Shown: piece by piece, positions 18,851-29,687 of the stretch | How positions within the stretch are numbered: position 1 is the first letter of the stretch | Layout: every line of letters begins with the position of its first letter | Source of the DNA: Allochromatium humboldtianum | GTDB lineage: Bacteria; Pseudomonadota; Gammaproteobacteria; Chromatiales; Chromatiaceae | Length of the DNA stretch: 64,000 bases | Assembly (NCBI RefSeq): GCF_013385175.1 | Contig: NZ_JABZEO010000011.1 | Location: 85,037 to 149,036 of the forward strand | Direction of reading: 5' to 3' | Made by a program: the position numbers and the translations under genes | The notes under the pieces: generated by a model | The model's input: only the letters and a program-made list of their open reading frames with translations | Told to the model about the DNA's origin: nothing | Database searches by the model: none

Positions 18851-19717
18851 TCAACCGAGTGCCTGTGCCAGCCCTTCGGCCAGGGTCGGGTAGCGCAGCT
18901 CGACACCCAGTTCCTCGCGCAGACGGCGATTGGACAGGCGGCGCGACTCACTCATATAGCCCATCATGCCCTCGGACAGATGGGCGGACGCCTCGGCCAT
19001 GGATACGAGCGGCGGCGGCGCTAGACCGGCGGCTTCGGCGAGCTGCATGAAATACTCGGTCATGGTGCTCGGATGACCGTCGCTGACATTGAAGATGTCG
19101 CCATCGCGCCCGTGTTCCATGGCCGCGACACAGATCGCGACCAGATCATCGACATGGATACGGTTGCTGTAGGGCGCCTCCTCGGGGCGCACCAGAGGCA
19201 GACCGCGCCGCAGACGCTCCAGCGGCAGGCGTCCAGGCCCGTAGATGCCGGCGACCCGCAGCACGATCAGCTCACCGCCGTGGTCGCGACTCCAGCGGCG
19301 TAGCTGCTCCTCGGCATCCAGGCGACGGAGCGAGCGGTCGAGGGTCGGGCGCGTCGGCCAGTCCTCGTCGACCCAGGCGCCGTCACAGTCGCCATAGACG
19401 CCCGTGGTACTGATGTAGACTAGGCGTCGTGGATGACCAGCCTGGTCGAAGGAGGCGATCAGGCGGCGCGTGTGGAGATCGTCGGTTCCGTGCGCCGGCG
19501 GCGGCGCCAGATGGAACAGACGCACGCCGGCGAGCGAACAGGGCATGGGATCGGTCCCGGCCAGATCATGGCGCATGGCCGGGATGCCGGCGGCGGCCAG
19601 ACGCTCCAGCCCGTCCCGACTCCGCACCAGACCGATGACGGATTCGCCTTCATCGAGGTATTGGCGCGCCAAGCGTTCGCCTACATATCCACAGCCTGCA
19701 ATCAGGATATCCCGCAT
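18851..19717 (-). CDS. NAD(P)-dependent SDR / YeeZ-like epimerase family protein
   Basis: The 288-aa protein starts directly with a Rossmann motif (LIAGCGYVGERLA, residues 5-17), and has STTGVYGDCDGAWVDE, the active-site region of the YeeZ/ActC-like atypical extended SDR group. Substrate unknown. GGAAG about 8 bases before the ATG supports the start. The start lies only 15 bases from the start of the divergent ferredoxin gene. Confidence 0.85.
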   Translation of the reverse strand: MRDILIAGCGYVGERLARQYLDEGESVIGLVRSRDGLERLAAAGIPAMRHDLAGTDPMPCSLAGVRLFHLAPPPAHGTDDLHTRRLIASFDQAGHPRRLVYISTTGVYGDCDGAWVDEDWPTRPTLDRSLRRLDAEEQLRRWSRDHGGELIVLRVAGIYGPGRLPLERLRRGLPLVRPEEAPYSNRIHVDDLVAICVAAMEHGRDGDIFNVSDGHPSTMTEYFMQLAEAAGLAPPPLVSMAEASAHLSEGMMGYMSESRRLSNRRLREELGVELRYPTLAEGLAQALG

Positions 19718-19732
19718 GAGTTCGCTTCCGTT

Positions 19733-20020
19733 ATGAGTTTCAAGATCGAGATTTTACCCGATGGCCCGAGCTTCGAGGCCAATCCCGGCGAGACCCTGCT
19801 CCGGGCCGCACTGCGTCAGGACGTCGAGCTGCCCAACGGCTGTCGCGGCGGCCATTGCGGCGCCTGCGCGATCACGCTCAAGAGCGGCTTCATTCACTAT
19901 CCCAGCGGGCAGATCGAGGCGCTGCATGGGCGACCGGCCGGTACCTGCCTGACCTGTCAGGCGGTGGCGCACTCGGACTTGACCATCGAGCTGGCGCCGC
20001 CGCCGACACGGACGCTCTGA
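19733..20020 (+). CDS. Plant-type 2Fe-2S ferredoxin
   Basis: The 95-aa protein binds one [2Fe-2S] cluster through C37, C42, C45 and C72 (C-x4-C-x2-C-x26-C), with a further Cys at 75. The fold start (FKIEILPDG) and GCRGGHCGACAITL are typical of the chloroplast-type domain, also seen as the N-terminal half of CDP-6-deoxyhexose reductase-like flavoproteins. No reductase domain follows, so the electron partner is unknown. The chosen ATG is the one at which the domain begins; only a weak GAG lies 12 bases upstream. Confidence 0.9.
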   Translation: MSFKIEILPDGPSFEANPGETLLRAALRQDVELPNGCRGGHCGACAITLKSGFIHYPSGQIEALHGRPAGTCLTCQAVAHSDLTIELAPPPTRTL

Positions 20021-20200
20021 GCGCGCTAGCCAGAAGACCGGCGACTTCGGCATACTGAGTCCCGGCGCGCGGCGGTGTCGCGACGGACCGCGCAATCCTG
20101 GCGCATTCACCAACCGGTCATGCCTCGCGACACCCTGCCTCAGCGCGCTGCCTCCGCTCACCCTGTGGGATACCGCGCCAATATTGGAGCCGATCGACTG

Positions 20201-20824
20201 ATGTACCCCTTCGTGCGTGCCCTGCTCGCTGCCCTGCTCGCCGTGCTCATGACGGCCTGCGCCACCACCGGCCCGGTTTCTTCGGTCTGGACGCCGCCGA
20301 ACCAAGCGCCCAGACACTATGAACGGCTGGTGGTCTTCGGCGTGACCAACAATCCCAAGGTGCGGCGCGCCTATGAGGACAACTTCGTCAAGCAGCTCCA
20401 GACGCTTGGCGTCACGGCCACGGCCGGACATGAGCTGGTCTCGGATCGCAATCTCGGTCGACTGACGCGGCTGACCGAGGGCTATGCGAAGGTCAAGGCC
20501 GATGGCGTCCTCATCACCCATCTGGTGGCCGATGAAACGCCCGGCGCCCGGCCGGCGGCGCGGATCGGCTCGGTTCCCGATCACTACCGCCATCTGGTCG
20601 GCTATTTCAGCCAGGTCTACGAGGAAGTCTGCGCGCCGGGCTATTACAGCGATCTCGAATCACTGCGGCTCGAAACCAATCTCTACGACGCCAAGCAGGA
20701 GCGGCTGGTCTGGTCCGGTCGCTCACAGCCGCTCGATCCAAGCTCGGAGCGCACCACCATCAGTCAGGTGATCGAGGAGATCGTCGCTCAGATGCAGCGG
20801 GATGGTTTTTTGCCAAGCCGTTGA
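20201..20824 (+). CDS. Putative lipoprotein of unknown function
   Basis: This 207-aa protein starts with a lipoprotein signal (MYPFVRALLAALLAVLMTAC) with lipobox LMTAC and Cys at 20. The mature part contains RLVVFGVTNNPKVRRAYEDN and an alternating hydrophobic pattern reminiscent of outer-membrane lipoproteins of the DUF4136 type; I do not assign a family firmly. The frame is open upstream to 20075, but the ATG before the signal is clear. Its 3' end overlaps the convergent ATPase-like gene by 65 bases. Confidence 0.75.
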   Translation: MYPFVRALLAALLAVLMTACATTGPVSSVWTPPNQAPRHYERLVVFGVTNNPKVRRAYEDNFVKQLQTLGVTATAGHELVSDRNLGRLTRLTEGYAKVKADGVLITHLVADETPGARPAARIGSVPDHYRHLVGYFSQVYEEVCAPGYYSDLESLRLETNLYDAKQERLVWSGRSQPLDPSSERTTISQVIEEIVAQMQRDGFLPSR

Positions 20825-22598
20825 GCGGCAACATCCGCCACACAACACGCTCAAGGCCAAGTGCAACCACGGCAAAAGCGTGCAGTTCCGTGAGGCCATG
20901 GCGCTCTTTCAAGGTGGCGCCATAGGCGTGCGCCTGAGCCTCGGCCTCGTCGAGCTTCCTCGCCACGGGCGCCAGCTCGGCCAGCGCCTCGCGTGACCGT
21001 TCACGCACCTGCTCGCCGGTCAGACCCAGCTCCTTCAGGCTCAGATATTTGAACTCCAGCAGCAGATCCAGCACCTGGAAGCGACGCTTGTCCGGGCGCA
21101 CGATCAACGCCAGGTCGACATATCCGCGCCCGGTCTCCAGCTCGGAGACGGCCATGTAGAGCCGATCGTCGAACAGCAGGGTCAGAAAGGCGAATTTGAC
21201 CAACAGCTCATTGGTCCAGCGATAGTCGCGATTGGAGAGCACCCGGAAGTAACGCTGTTCGATCAGCTCGGCCAGCGGAACCAGATCGCCCCGTTGCCCC
21301 AGAGCGCGCGTCGCCTCGGGCAGCTCACGCGCACTCTCGGTCAACGGCAGCCAGCGTTCGCGTAGTCGCTCGACATAGAGTCCGCGCGCCACCAGATTGG
21401 GGATGCGCAATCGACACTCATCGAAGGACGTCAACCCCGCCAGCGTCAGGATGCCGAAGAAATAGAGCAGCGAGGCCATGAACGGCTCATCCTTCACCGC
21501 CGCCAGCACATCGGCCACCCCGAAGCGCTGCACCAGTTCCGGCACCAGTACCTGATCCTCGCCGCTCAGCGCCTCGACCAGCAGTTCCTCGCCGCCGGAC
21601 AACTGCGCGATATAGATCAGCTTGTTGCGGTCCATCGCCAGATTCTCATCCAGCATCCGACGCGGATACCGCCCCTGATGCGCCAGCGCCTTGAGAAAAT
21701 ACAGGCTCAGGGTCGGATTGTAGAGGCTCTCCGTGGCGTCCTCGCTGAACCGATAGCCGTTGTAGAAGGTGCGCATGGTCGCCAGCGCATCATCCGCCGA
21801 CCAGTCGCCGCCCTCCCCTGCCAGTTGCCGCAGCACGGCCGAGACCTCGGACTCAGTGAAGCCGCACAGATCATTGAACTGGGGCAACAGATAGATGTCT
21901 TCGCCGACGTTGTAGCCGCTCGTCATGTCGCTGAGCACGATCGGCGAGACGCCGGTGATGAACACTCGATCCACGCCCAGTCCACCGGCCCCCGCCTTGA
22001 CCGCCTTGAACACGCTCTTGAACAGCCCTTCACCCTGCAATAGGGTCTGGTAGCGATCCTGACTGCCGGGACGATCCGCCATCATCACTTCGTTGGCGAA
22101 GTTGTCGTACTCGTCGATCAGCAGATAGAGCCGGTGCGGGGTCGCGCGCACGGCACCCAGCACGGACTGGAAGGAGGCCAGCGCATCACCGGGATGAAGC
22201 TGGATCTCGCGCGTCCAGTGATCCTGATAGTCGGCGACGAACCGAGTGAGACAACCGTTGAGATAGCGATGCAGGGCCGCTTCGATGTCGGCGATCTCGC
22301 CATAGGCGGGGATCAGCGAGAAGTCCCATTTGAGGACGAAATACTGATTGCGCAGCGGCGTGGGATTGCGCCCCACGGCCAGCGAGCCGAACAGCGCCTC
22401 GAACCGGTCGGCGCGATTGAGATCGTAGTAGTGCTCCAGCATCGACAGCAGCAGGCTCTTGCCGAAGCGGCGCGGGCGCAGGAAGATCAGTTGCCGTCCA
22501 CTGTCTTCCAGTGCCGCGAGGCGATCGGTGCGATCCTGATACCAGTATCCATGCTCGATCAGGGTGCCGAAATCACTCAGGCCATAGGGAAATTGCAT
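20760..22598 (-). CDS. AAA-ATPase-like / PD-(D/E)XK nuclease-like protein, copy 2
   Basis: This 612-aa paralogue of the 12101-13864 product has the same N-terminus (MQFPYGLSDFGTLIEHGY), the same RPRRFGKSLLLSMLEHYYD P-loop region and the same nuclease-like C-terminus (VLDLLLEFKYLSLKELGL). GGGGAGG 11 bases before ATG supports the start. Copy 1 ends shortly after LERVVW, whereas this copy runs about 25 residues further, antisense to the lipoprotein gene; the extra tail looks like read-through past a lost stop. It sits 53 bases downstream of hemD on the same strand. Confidence 0.85.
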   Translation of the reverse strand: MQFPYGLSDFGTLIEHGYWYQDRTDRLAALEDSGRQLIFLRPRRFGKSLLLSMLEHYYDLNRADRFEALFGSLAVGRNPTPLRNQYFVLKWDFSLIPAYGEIADIEAALHRYLNGCLTRFVADYQDHWTREIQLHPGDALASFQSVLGAVRATPHRLYLLIDEYDNFANEVMMADRPGSQDRYQTLLQGEGLFKSVFKAVKAGAGGLGVDRVFITGVSPIVLSDMTSGYNVGEDIYLLPQFNDLCGFTESEVSAVLRQLAGEGGDWSADDALATMRTFYNGYRFSEDATESLYNPTLSLYFLKALAHQGRYPRRMLDENLAMDRNKLIYIAQLSGGEELLVEALSGEDQVLVPELVQRFGVADVLAAVKDEPFMASLLYFFGILTLAGLTSFDECRLRIPNLVARGLYVERLRERWLPLTESARELPEATRALGQRGDLVPLAELIEQRYFRVLSNRDYRWTNELLVKFAFLTLLFDDRLYMAVSELETGRGYVDLALIVRPDKRRFQVLDLLLEFKYLSLKELGLTGEQVRERSREALAELAPVARKLDEAEAQAHAYGATLKERHGLTELHAFAVVALGLERVVWRMLPLNGLAKNHPAASERRSPRSPD

Positions 22599-22651
22599 GG
22601 ATTGCACAGCCTCCCCAGCTTGAAGGACAGGTTTTTTTGCGCACTACAGGG

Positions 22652-23407
22652 TCAGGATAACGCGATCAGTGCGCGAACGATGGACTCGTCGTCGGCGCGC
22701 TCGGCGACCCGGATGGTCTGGAAGCCCAGATCACGCGCGGTCTGAGCCGTGCGCTCGGCGATGACCACCAGCGGCGTGGCCAGCAGAGGCGCCCGCCCCT
22801 CCTGACCCAGTAGTTCGGCCAGATTGAGCAGCACCTCGTCACTGGTCGCCATCACGAAGTCGACTTCCTCGCACCAGCGTGCCAGTAGCGGCGCGACATC
22901 GACCGAAGGCCGCACGCGCCGGTAGACCTCGGCGAAACGTACCTCGGCCCCGCGCTCGGTCATGGTCTGGGCGAAGAGCGCCCGCCCACCCTCGCCGCGC
23001 ACGATCAGTACCCGCCGACCGCGCATGTCGGCCAGTTCCGGCATCTCCAGCAACGCTTCGCTCTCGTAACGATCGTTCGGCACCAGATCGGGCGCGCGTC
23101 CGGCCGCCGTCAGCGCGCGCGCCGTGCCGCGTCCGACCGCCGCCACCCGCTCCACACGCGGCCAGCCAGCATCGGCGACCAGCGCCAGCGCCTGTTCGAC
23201 CGCGTTGGGACTGACGAAATACATCAGATCCCAGGACTCGCCCAAAAGCGCGGTCGCCTCAGGATCGTGGGTCGGCTCGATGGCGATGGTCGGAAAGCGG
23301 ATGGCACGCCCGCCCGCCGACTCGATCAGGCGGCACAGCAGCTCGGCCTGACCGGCGGGACGGGTCACCAGCACGCCGCGACCGGCGAGATCGGCAGGCG
23401 TGCTCAT
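22652..23407 (-). CDS. hemD: Uroporphyrinogen-III synthase
   Basis: The 251-aa cytosolic enzyme closes hydroxymethylbilane to uroporphyrinogen III with inversion of ring D. The two-lobe pattern is visible: GVLVTRPAGQAELLCRLIE at the N-terminus, then FVSPNAVEQAL, and FVMATSDEVLLNLAELLG in the second lobe. It lies 3 bases downstream of hemC, the normal hemCD arrangement. The usual following genes hemX and hemY are replaced here by an AAA-ATPase-like gene. Confidence 0.93.
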   Translation of the reverse strand: MSTPADLAGRGVLVTRPAGQAELLCRLIESAGGRAIRFPTIAIEPTHDPEATALLGESWDLMYFVSPNAVEQALALVADAGWPRVERVAAVGRGTARALTAAGRAPDLVPNDRYESEALLEMPELADMRGRRVLIVRGEGGRALFAQTMTERGAEVRFAEVYRRVRPSVDVAPLLARWCEEVDFVMATSDEVLLNLAELLGQEGRAPLLATPLVVIAERTAQTARDLGFQTIRVAERADDESIVRALIALS

Positions 23408-23410
23408 CGC

Positions 23411-24337
23411 TCAGTGCCCCAGGAGCGCGCTCAGGATGGCATCGGCGCCCTGCCCGAGCAGATCCTCGGCCACGCGCACGCCGATGGCCTCGGCCTCGGC
23501 ACGCGGACCGGACGCCTCGGCGCGCAGGATGCGCGTTCCATCAGTGGTTCCCACCAGACCCTTGAGGATCAACTGATCGCCGTCGAGTACGGCATGACCG
23601 CCGATCGGCACCTGACAGCCGCCGTTGAGCCGCGCATTCATCGCACGCTCGGCGAGCACGCGGTCGGTGGTGTCGCGGTCGGCCAGGGGTGCGATGAGCT
23701 GATGCACGCGCGCGTCGTCGACCCGGCACTCGATGCCGATGGCGCCCTGACCGATGGCCGGCAGCGAGTCGACCGGATCGATGCAGTCACGGATGCGCGA
23801 CTCGAAGCCGAGCCGGATCAGTCCGGCGGCGGCGAGGATGATGGCGTCGTACTCGCCGGCATCGAGCTTGGCCAGACGGGTGTTGACGTTGCCGCGCAGC
23901 GGCTCGATGCGCAGATCGGGACGGCGGTCGGCGAGCTGGCACTGACGACGCAGACTGGAGGTGCCGACACAGGCGCCCTCGGGCAACTCGGCGAGATTGG
24001 CATAGGTGTTGGAGACGAAGGCGTCATAGGGATTCTCGCGCTCCATGATCACCGCCAGATGCAGCCCCTCGGGGAACTCGACCGGCACGTCCTTCATCGA
24101 GTGCACGGCGATGTCCGCCTCACCGGCCAGCATCCCCTGCTCCAGCTCCTTGACGAACAGACCCTTGCCGCCGACCTTCGACAGGGGCGAGTCGAGCAAC
24201 TGGTCGCCCTTGGTGGTCATGCCGATGATCTCGACGGTGAGACCGGGATGGAGCGCCTTGAGACGGGCGGTGACGTGCTCGGCCTGCCACATGGCCAGGG
24301 GGGACTTGCGGGTGGCGATACGAATGCTGTTGGACAT
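23411..24337 (-). CDS. hemC: Porphobilinogen deaminase (hydroxymethylbilane synthase)
   Basis: The 308-aa enzyme polymerises four porphobilinogen units in tetrapyrrole synthesis (haem, bacteriochlorophyll, sirohaem). The dipyrromethane cofactor cysteine is C241 in [11 protein letters not shown]; the substrate-binding VHSMKDVP and [11 protein letters not shown] motifs are intact. The start is the ATG of [15 protein letters not shown] with AGGA 7 bases upstream; the frame extends six codons further. It forms an operon with hemD. Confidence 0.96.
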   Translation of the reverse strand: MSNSIRIATRKSPLAMWQAEHVTARLKALHPGLTVEIIGMTTKGDQLLDSPLSKVGGKGLFVKELEQGMLAGEADIAVHSMKDVPVEFPEGLHLAVIMERENPYDAFVSNTYANLAELPEGACVGTSSLRRQCQLADRRPDLRIEPLRGNVNTRLAKLDAGEYDAIILAAAGLIRLGFESRIRDCIDPVDSLPAIGQGAIGIECRVDDARVHQLIAPLADRDTTDRVLAERAMNARLNGGCQVPIGGHAVLDGDQLILKGLVGTTDGTRILRAEASGPRAEAEAIGVRVAEDLLGQGADAILSALLGH

Positions 24338-24503
24338 GTTGGATCCTGGAGTCAAACCGCGTTCGACCGAAACGGGCGCAGACGTCGTCGCCGACGCGGT
24401 TCAAGATTGAAAACAAGATTGATCGACCGCACGGACGCGGCTCGGGGGGCGATTGTGTCACAGGATGGCGCGGCAGGTCTCGGATCGGTGCGCGGAAACG
24501 ACC

Positions 24504-24794
24504 TCAGCGCAGGTCGGCATGGCGGCGTCGGGTGTCGAGGATCTGATTGGCGATGGCCTTGTGCAACAGCGTGAACAGCTTGCGTTGCGCGGCACGGTTG
24601 CTGCTAATAGGCTCGCCGATCAGTTCGAGACGGGCCTGGAAATAGGCGATGTCGGCCTCGAGCCTGGCTAGGTGGATGCGTGCCTCGCGGCGCACCTGGG
24701 CTTCGCTCTGACGATCCTCCAGGAACTCGGGGATCACGAGACGCTCGGCGGAATCCAGATCGTTTGGCATGGGTGTCTCGGGTTCATCCGGCAT
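24504..24794 (-). CDS. Small helical protein of unknown function
   Basis: I do not recognise this 96-aa protein. From MPDEPETPMPNDLDSAERL it is charged and probably alpha-helical, with a likely coiled segment (EAQVRREARIHLARLEADI) and an Arg-rich C-terminus (DTRRRHADLR). It lies upstream of hemC on the same strand and diverges from odhA. The frame extends 14 codons upstream of the chosen ATG. Confidence 0.6.
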   Translation of the reverse strand: MPDEPETPMPNDLDSAERLVIPEFLEDRQSEAQVRREARIHLARLEADIAYFQARLELIGEPISSNRAAQRKLFTLLHKAIANQILDTRRRHADLR

Positions 24795-25017
24795 CGACCG
24801 CCATCGATGTGACTCGATGCACAGGCATGTGCTCAACCATTTAATATCATTATCGTTTCAATTGCATTTAGAGCAAGCGCGACGCCATGCATGACGACGT
24901 GTCGGGCACGGCGTCGGGTATGCTATAAAGCCGGACGCTGGGCTGCGTCCAGTCGCGTCGCGCCAAGCGATCCAACTAAAAAGAACACAGACCACCAAAG
25001 GCAATCGAACACTCCGC

Positions 25018-27891
25018 ATGAGCACACTCTTAGATTTGTTCCGAGGCTCCAGTGCACTCTACGGCGGCAACGCCGCCTTCATCGAGGATCTCTACGAGCG
25101 TTATCTGGTCGATCCGGAGAGCATCGATGTCGCCTGGCGCGCGCGCTTCGACGGCTTGCGCCAGGAGGCGGCCAACGAGCCGGCCACCGCTGAAACGCCT
25201 CATGGCCCGATCCGCGACAACTTCCGGCGTCTCGCCCAGGAGCCGCGCGCACACGCCTCCAGCCGCACGGCCGACTGTCTGGACCCGGCCGCCGCCGAGA
25301 AGCAGGCGGCCGTGCTCAGTCTCATCAACGGCTATCGCTACCGCGGCCATCAGGTCGCCGACATCGATCCGATCCGATTGCGTGAGGCGCCGCGCATCGC
25401 CGACCTGGACCTGGATTATCACAATCTGGGGCCGGAGGACATGGACCAGGTCTTCAACACCGGCTCGCTCTATGCCCCGGATCGCCTGCCGCTGCGCGAG
25501 ATCGTCAGCATGGTCCAGGAGACCTACTGCGGCACGGTCGGTTCGGAGTACATGCACATCACCAGCACCCAGGAGAAGCGCTGGATCCAGAAGCGTCTGG
25601 AAGGCTATCGCGCCAAGCCCGAGCTGGACGCGGCGGGGCGGCGCTGGCTGCTCACACTCCTGACCGCCGCCGAGGGCATCGAAAAGTATCTGCATCAGCG
25701 CTATGTGGGTCAAAAGCGCTTCTCGCTCGAAGGGGGCGATGCGCTCATCCCGATGCTCGACGAGCTGATCCAGCGCGCCGGACGCCAGGGGATGCAGGAG
25801 ATCGTGATCGGCATGGCGCATCGCGGCCGGCTCAACGTGCTCACCAACATTTTCGGCAAGCCGCCGGCCGACATCTTTGACGAGTTCGAGGGCCGGGTCC
25901 AGATGGACTGGCGCCAGATGGTCGGCGACGTCAAGTATCACATGGGCTTTGCCACCGACGTCGAGACGCCCGGCGGTCTGGTGCATCTGGTGCTCGGTTT
26001 CAATCCCTCGCATCTGGAGATCATCAACCCGGTGATCGAAGGCTCGGTGCGCGCGCGCCAGCGCCGCCGGGGCGATCGGACCGGCGATCAGGTGCTGCCG
26101 GTGCTGATCCACGGCGATGCCGCTTTCGCCGGTCAGGGCGTGGTGATGGAGACGCTGCAACTGTCGCAGACGCGCAGCTATGGCACCGGCGGCACGGTGC
26201 ACATCGTCATCAACAACCAGATCGGTTTCACCACCAGCCATCCGCTCGACGCGCGCTCCACGCCTTATTGCACGGATGTCGCCAAGATGGTGCAGGCGCC
26301 TGTGTTCCATGTGAACGGCGACGATCCCGAGGCGGTGATCTTCGTCACCCGGCTGGCGCTCGACTTCCGCAACCAGTTCCACAAGGACGTCATCGTCGAT
26401 CTGATCTGCTATCGCCGGCTCGGTCACAACGAGGCCGATGAGCCGGCGGTCACGCAGCCGATGATGTATCAGAAGATCCGCCAGCATCCGACGCCGCGCG
26501 CGGTCTATGCCGAGCGGCTGATCGCCCAGGGGCTGCTCACGCACGACGAAGAGCAGGCGATGGTCACGTCCTATCGCGACTCGATCGAACAGGGCGTGCT
26601 CATTGCGCGTCCGGTGCTCTGCGGGCTGGACAACATCTCGCGGGTCGACTGGAGCTTCTGTCGCGGCAAGCACTGGAACCAGGACATCGACACCGGCGTG
26701 CCGCTGGAGACGTTGCGCACGCTCAGCGAGGCCATGCTGCGCTTGCCTGAGGGCTTCGAGCTGCATCCGCGCGTCGAGAAGCTGTGGGAGGAGCGGCGCA
26801 AGATGGCCCTGGGCGATCAGCTGCTCAACTGGGGCTATGCCGAGAATCTGGCCTATGCGTCACTGCTCGATGCCGGCATCCCGGTGCGACTGTCGGGTCA
26901 GGACGTCGGACGCGGCACCTTCGTCCATCGCCATGCCAAAATCCACGATCAGGTGACGGGCGAGTCCTACACTCCGCTCCAGCATCTGGGGCCGCATCAG
27001 GGCGCCTTCATCGCCATCGATTCGATCCTGTCGGAAGAGGCGGTGCTCGGTTACGAATATGGCTTCGCCACCGCCGAACCGCACGCGCTCACGCTCTGGG
27101 AGGCCCAGTTCGGCGACTTCGCCAACGGCGCGCAGGTGGTCATCGACCAGTTCATCAGTTCGGCCGGCACCAAGTGGGGGCTGTACTGCGGTCTGGTGAT
27201 GCTGCTGCCGCACGGCATGGAGGGCCAGGGCGCCGAGCACTCGTCGGCGCGTCCCGAGCGCTTCCTGCAACTCTGTGCCGGGCACAACATCCAGGTCTGC
27301 GTGCCGACCACGCCGGCCCAGATGTTCCATCTGCTGCGCCGTCAGATGGTGCGGCCCTATCGCACGCCGCTGATCGTGATGACGCCCAAGAGCCTGCTGC
27401 GCCATCGGCTCGCCGTCTCCTCGCTCGACGAGCTGACCCACGGCCAGTATCAGGTGCTCATCCCCGAGACCGATCCCATCGATCCGGCCGAGGTCGAGCG
27501 CGTCGTCTTCTGTAGCGGCAAGGTCTATTACGATCTGCTGGAGGCGCGGCGCGCGCGCGGTCAGACCAATGTCGCGCTGCTGCGTATCGAGCAGCTCTAT
27601 CCCTTCCCCAAGGAGGCGTTCGCGAGCGCGCTCGAACCCTATGCGCACGTCGAGGAGATCGTCTGGTGTCAGGAAGAGCCGCAGAACCAGGGCGCCTGGG
27701 ACCAGATCAAGCATCGTTTCCACAACCTCATCCAGGAGGGCAAGCGGCCTTATTATGTCGGCCGCCCCGCTTCCGCCGCTCCGGCCGTCGGTCATCGCGC
27801 CGCCCATGTCGAACAGCATGAGCGTCTGATCGACGAGGCCCTGAACGGCCAGTACAACCCGACCATGAACAAAAGGATCCCGCCGCAATGA
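25018..27891 (+). CDS. sucA: 2-oxoglutarate dehydrogenase E1 component
   Basis: The 957-aa thiamine-diphosphate enzyme decarboxylates 2-oxoglutarate in the TCA cycle. Visible motifs include the N-terminal E2-docking peptide ([20 protein letters not shown]), [34 protein letters not shown] and the cofactor loop NNQIGFTTS. Length is normal. It overlaps odhB by 4 bases (ATGA). A TATAAA at 24924-24929 may be a -10 element, though no good -35 is seen. Confidence 0.97.
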   Translation: MSTLLDLFRGSSALYGGNAAFIEDLYERYLVDPESIDVAWRARFDGLRQEAANEPATAETPHGPIRDNFRRLAQEPRAHASSRTADCLDPAAAEKQAAVLSLINGYRYRGHQVADIDPIRLREAPRIADLDLDYHNLGPEDMDQVFNTGSLYAPDRLPLREIVSMVQETYCGTVGSEYMHITSTQEKRWIQKRLEGYRAKPELDAAGRRWLLTLLTAAEGIEKYLHQRYVGQKRFSLEGGDALIPMLDELIQRAGRQGMQEIVIGMAHRGRLNVLTNIFGKPPADIFDEFEGRVQMDWRQMVGDVKYHMGFATDVETPGGLVHLVLGFNPSHLEIINPVIEGSVRARQRRRGDRTGDQVLPVLIHGDAAFAGQGVVMETLQLSQTRSYGTGGTVHIVINNQIGFTTSHPLDARSTPYCTDVAKMVQAPVFHVNGDDPEAVIFVTRLALDFRNQFHKDVIVDLICYRRLGHNEADEPAVTQPMMYQKIRQHPTPRAVYAERLIAQGLLTHDEEQAMVTSYRDSIEQGVLIARPVLCGLDNISRVDWSFCRGKHWNQDIDTGVPLETLRTLSEAMLRLPEGFELHPRVEKLWEERRKMALGDQLLNWGYAENLAYASLLDAGIPVRLSGQDVGRGTFVHRHAKIHDQVTGESYTPLQHLGPHQGAFIAIDSILSEEAVLGYEYGFATAEPHALTLWEAQFGDFANGAQVVIDQFISSAGTKWGLYCGLVMLLPHGMEGQGAEHSSARPERFLQLCAGHNIQVCVPTTPAQMFHLLRRQMVRPYRTPLIVMTPKSLLRHRLAVSSLDELTHGQYQVLIPETDPIDPAEVERVVFCSGKVYYDLLEARRARGQTNVALLRIEQLYPFPKEAFASALEPYAHVEEIVWCQEEPQNQGAWDQIKHRFHNLIQEGKRPYYVGRPASAAPAVGHRAAHVEQHERLIDEALNGQYNPTMNKRIPPQ

Positions 27892-29153
27892 GTCTCGAAG
27901 TCCGCGTACCCGCCCTACCCGAATCCGTCGCCGATGCACGGGTGTTGACCTGGAGCAAACGGCCGGGCGAGGCGGTCAGAGAGGGCGAGAATCTGGTCGA
28001 GCTGGAGACCGACAAGGTGGTGCTGGAAGTACCGGCGCCGCGCTCCGGCGTGCTCAGCGAGATCCTGGCCGCAGAGGGCGCCATGGTCCATACCGATGAC
28101 GTCCTGGCGCTGATCAGCGAGGGGGCGGTGAGCGTCGCGCCCGCCCCCAAGCCGGCGAGCACGCCAAGCACCGCTCCGACCGCAACGCCCACGCCGCCCG
28201 CCGCAGCGCCCCAGCCGAACGCACCACCCCATGTCACGCCCTCGGCGCGTCAGCTGGTCAAGGAACTGCACCTGGAGCCGAGCCAGATCCCCAGCCGCGA
28301 TGGACGCATCCAGAAGGCCGATGTGCTGGCCTATCTGGATGCGCGCGAAGGTCAGGCGCCGGAGCGTCATCCCGATCTCGCCGCCGCACCAGCCACCCAG
28401 ACGCCGGTCGAACCCGCGCTCGCCCCAACGCCGGCACTCAGTGGCGAGGCCGGCCGCCCCGAACAGCGCGTGCCCATGACCCGGCTGCGTGCGCGCATCG
28501 CCGAGCGTCTGCTCCAGGCGCAACAGAACGCCGCGCTGCTGACCACCTTCAACGAGGTCAATCTGAGCGCCGTCAACGCCCTGCGTGCGCGCTACAAGGA
28601 GACCTTCGAACAGCGGCACGGTGTGCGGCTGGGGCTGATGTCGTTCTTCGTCAAGGCGGCGGTTGAAGCCCTGCAACGCTTCCCGGTGCTCAACGCCTCG
28701 ATCGACGGCGAGGACGTCCTCTATCACGGCTATTACGACATCGGCATTGCGGTCAGCTCGCCGCGCGGTCTGGTGGTGCCGATCCTGCGCAACGCCGATC
28801 AGCTCGGCATGGCCGAGGTCGAGCAGGGCATCGCCGACTTCGGTCAGAAGGCCAGGGACGGCAGTCTCAGCTACGAGGAGCTCACCGGCGGCACCTTCTC
28901 CATCACCAATGGCGGGGTGTTCGGCTCGCTGCTGTCGACCCCCATCCTCAATCCGCCGCAGAGCGCCATCCTGGGTCTGCACAAGATCCAGGAGCGTCCG
29001 ATCGTCGAGAACGGTCAGATCGTGGTCGCGCCCATGATGTATCTGGCGCTCACCTATGACCACAGGCTCATCGACGGGCGCGACGCGGTGCAGTTCCTGG
29101 TCGCCATCAAGGAGCTGCTGGAAGATCCGGCGCGACTGCTGCTGCGTGTCTGA
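27888..29153 (+). CDS. sucB: 2-oxoglutarate dehydrogenase E2 (dihydrolipoyl succinyltransferase)
   Basis: The 421-aa core subunit has one lipoyl domain with K43 in [11 protein letters not shown], a Pro/Ala-rich linker (about 82-115), a peripheral E3-binding domain ([14 protein letters not shown]) and a catalytic domain with [15 protein letters not shown] and the active-site [11 protein letters not shown]. It is translationally coupled to sucA. The lpd (E3) gene that often follows is absent; instead a protease-like gene overlaps its 3' end. Confidence 0.97.
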   Translation: MSLEVRVPALPESVADARVLTWSKRPGEAVREGENLVELETDKVVLEVPAPRSGVLSEILAAEGAMVHTDDVLALISEGAVSVAPAPKPASTPSTAPTATPTPPAAAPQPNAPPHVTPSARQLVKELHLEPSQIPSRDGRIQKADVLAYLDAREGQAPERHPDLAAAPATQTPVEPALAPTPALSGEAGRPEQRVPMTRLRARIAERLLQAQQNAALLTTFNEVNLSAVNALRARYKETFEQRHGVRLGLMSFFVKAAVEALQRFPVLNASIDGEDVLYHGYYDIGIAVSSPRGLVVPILRNADQLGMAEVEQGIADFGQKARDGSLSYEELTGGTFSITNGGVFGSLLSTPILNPPQSAILGLHKIQERPIVENGQIVVAPMMYLALTYDHRLIDGRDAVQFLVAIKELLEDPARLLLRV

Positions 29154-29685
29154 CGAGGAGCGCGTCCGCGACGACTGGCCCGCCCGTCTCGGTCGGGCCA
29201 TGCTGTTCGGGGCCTGGATCTCCGGACTGGCGTTGCTGGCGCTGTTCTTCCATCAATGGCTGGAACGGGACAACAATCCCAATCCGAATCCGCTCACGGT
29301 CCAGGGGGCCGACGGCGTGGTCGAAGTGGTGCTCCAGCGCAATCGCGCCGGACACTATGTCGCGAGCGGTAAGATCAACGGCGAGCCGGTGCGCTTTCTG
29401 GTCGACACGGGGGCGACCGATGTGGCGCTGTCGCTGGATCTGGCGCGGCGGTTGGATCTGCGGCTCGGTCCGGAGGGCACCAGCCGCACCGCCAACGGCA
29501 TCACCCGCATCTGGCCGACGCGGCTGGCGCGGGTCGAACTCGGCGGACTGGTCGCGCATGGCGTGCGCGCGAGCGTGCTGCCGAACATGCCGGGCGACGA
29601 GGTGTTGCTGGGCATGAGTTTCCTCAAGCCGCTCGAACTCATTCAGCGCGGCGATACGCTGACTCTGCGAGGTCACTTGCCTTGA
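29146..29685 (+). CDS. Membrane-anchored retropepsin-like aspartic protease, copy 1
   Basis: The 179-aa product is a clan AA (TIGR02281-type) aspartyl protease: an N-terminal helix ([20 protein letters not shown]) then a periplasmic domain with the catalytic loop [13 protein letters not shown] and [13 protein letters not shown]. The start is a GTG overlapping the sucB stop by 8 bases; the frame upstream is antisense-like translation of sucB in another phase, so the longer ATG start at 29056 is not believed. The active dimer is expected because only one DTG motif is present. Substrate unknown. Confidence 0.82.
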   Translation: MSDEERVRDDWPARLGRAMLFGAWISGLALLALFFHQWLERDNNPNPNPLTVQGADGVVEVVLQRNRAGHYVASGKINGEPVRFLVDTGATDVALSLDLARRLDLRLGPEGTSRTANGITRIWPTRLARVELGGLVAHGVRASVLPNMPGDEVLLGMSFLKPLELIQRGDTLTLRGHLP

Positions 29686-29687
29686 AG

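Noticed and set aside
24841..24870. AT-rich sequence with ATTATC hexamers upstream of odhA, resembling a Fur box
   Set aside because: Only one hexamer matches well, spacing and symmetry are poor, and neither flanking gene is an iron gene.
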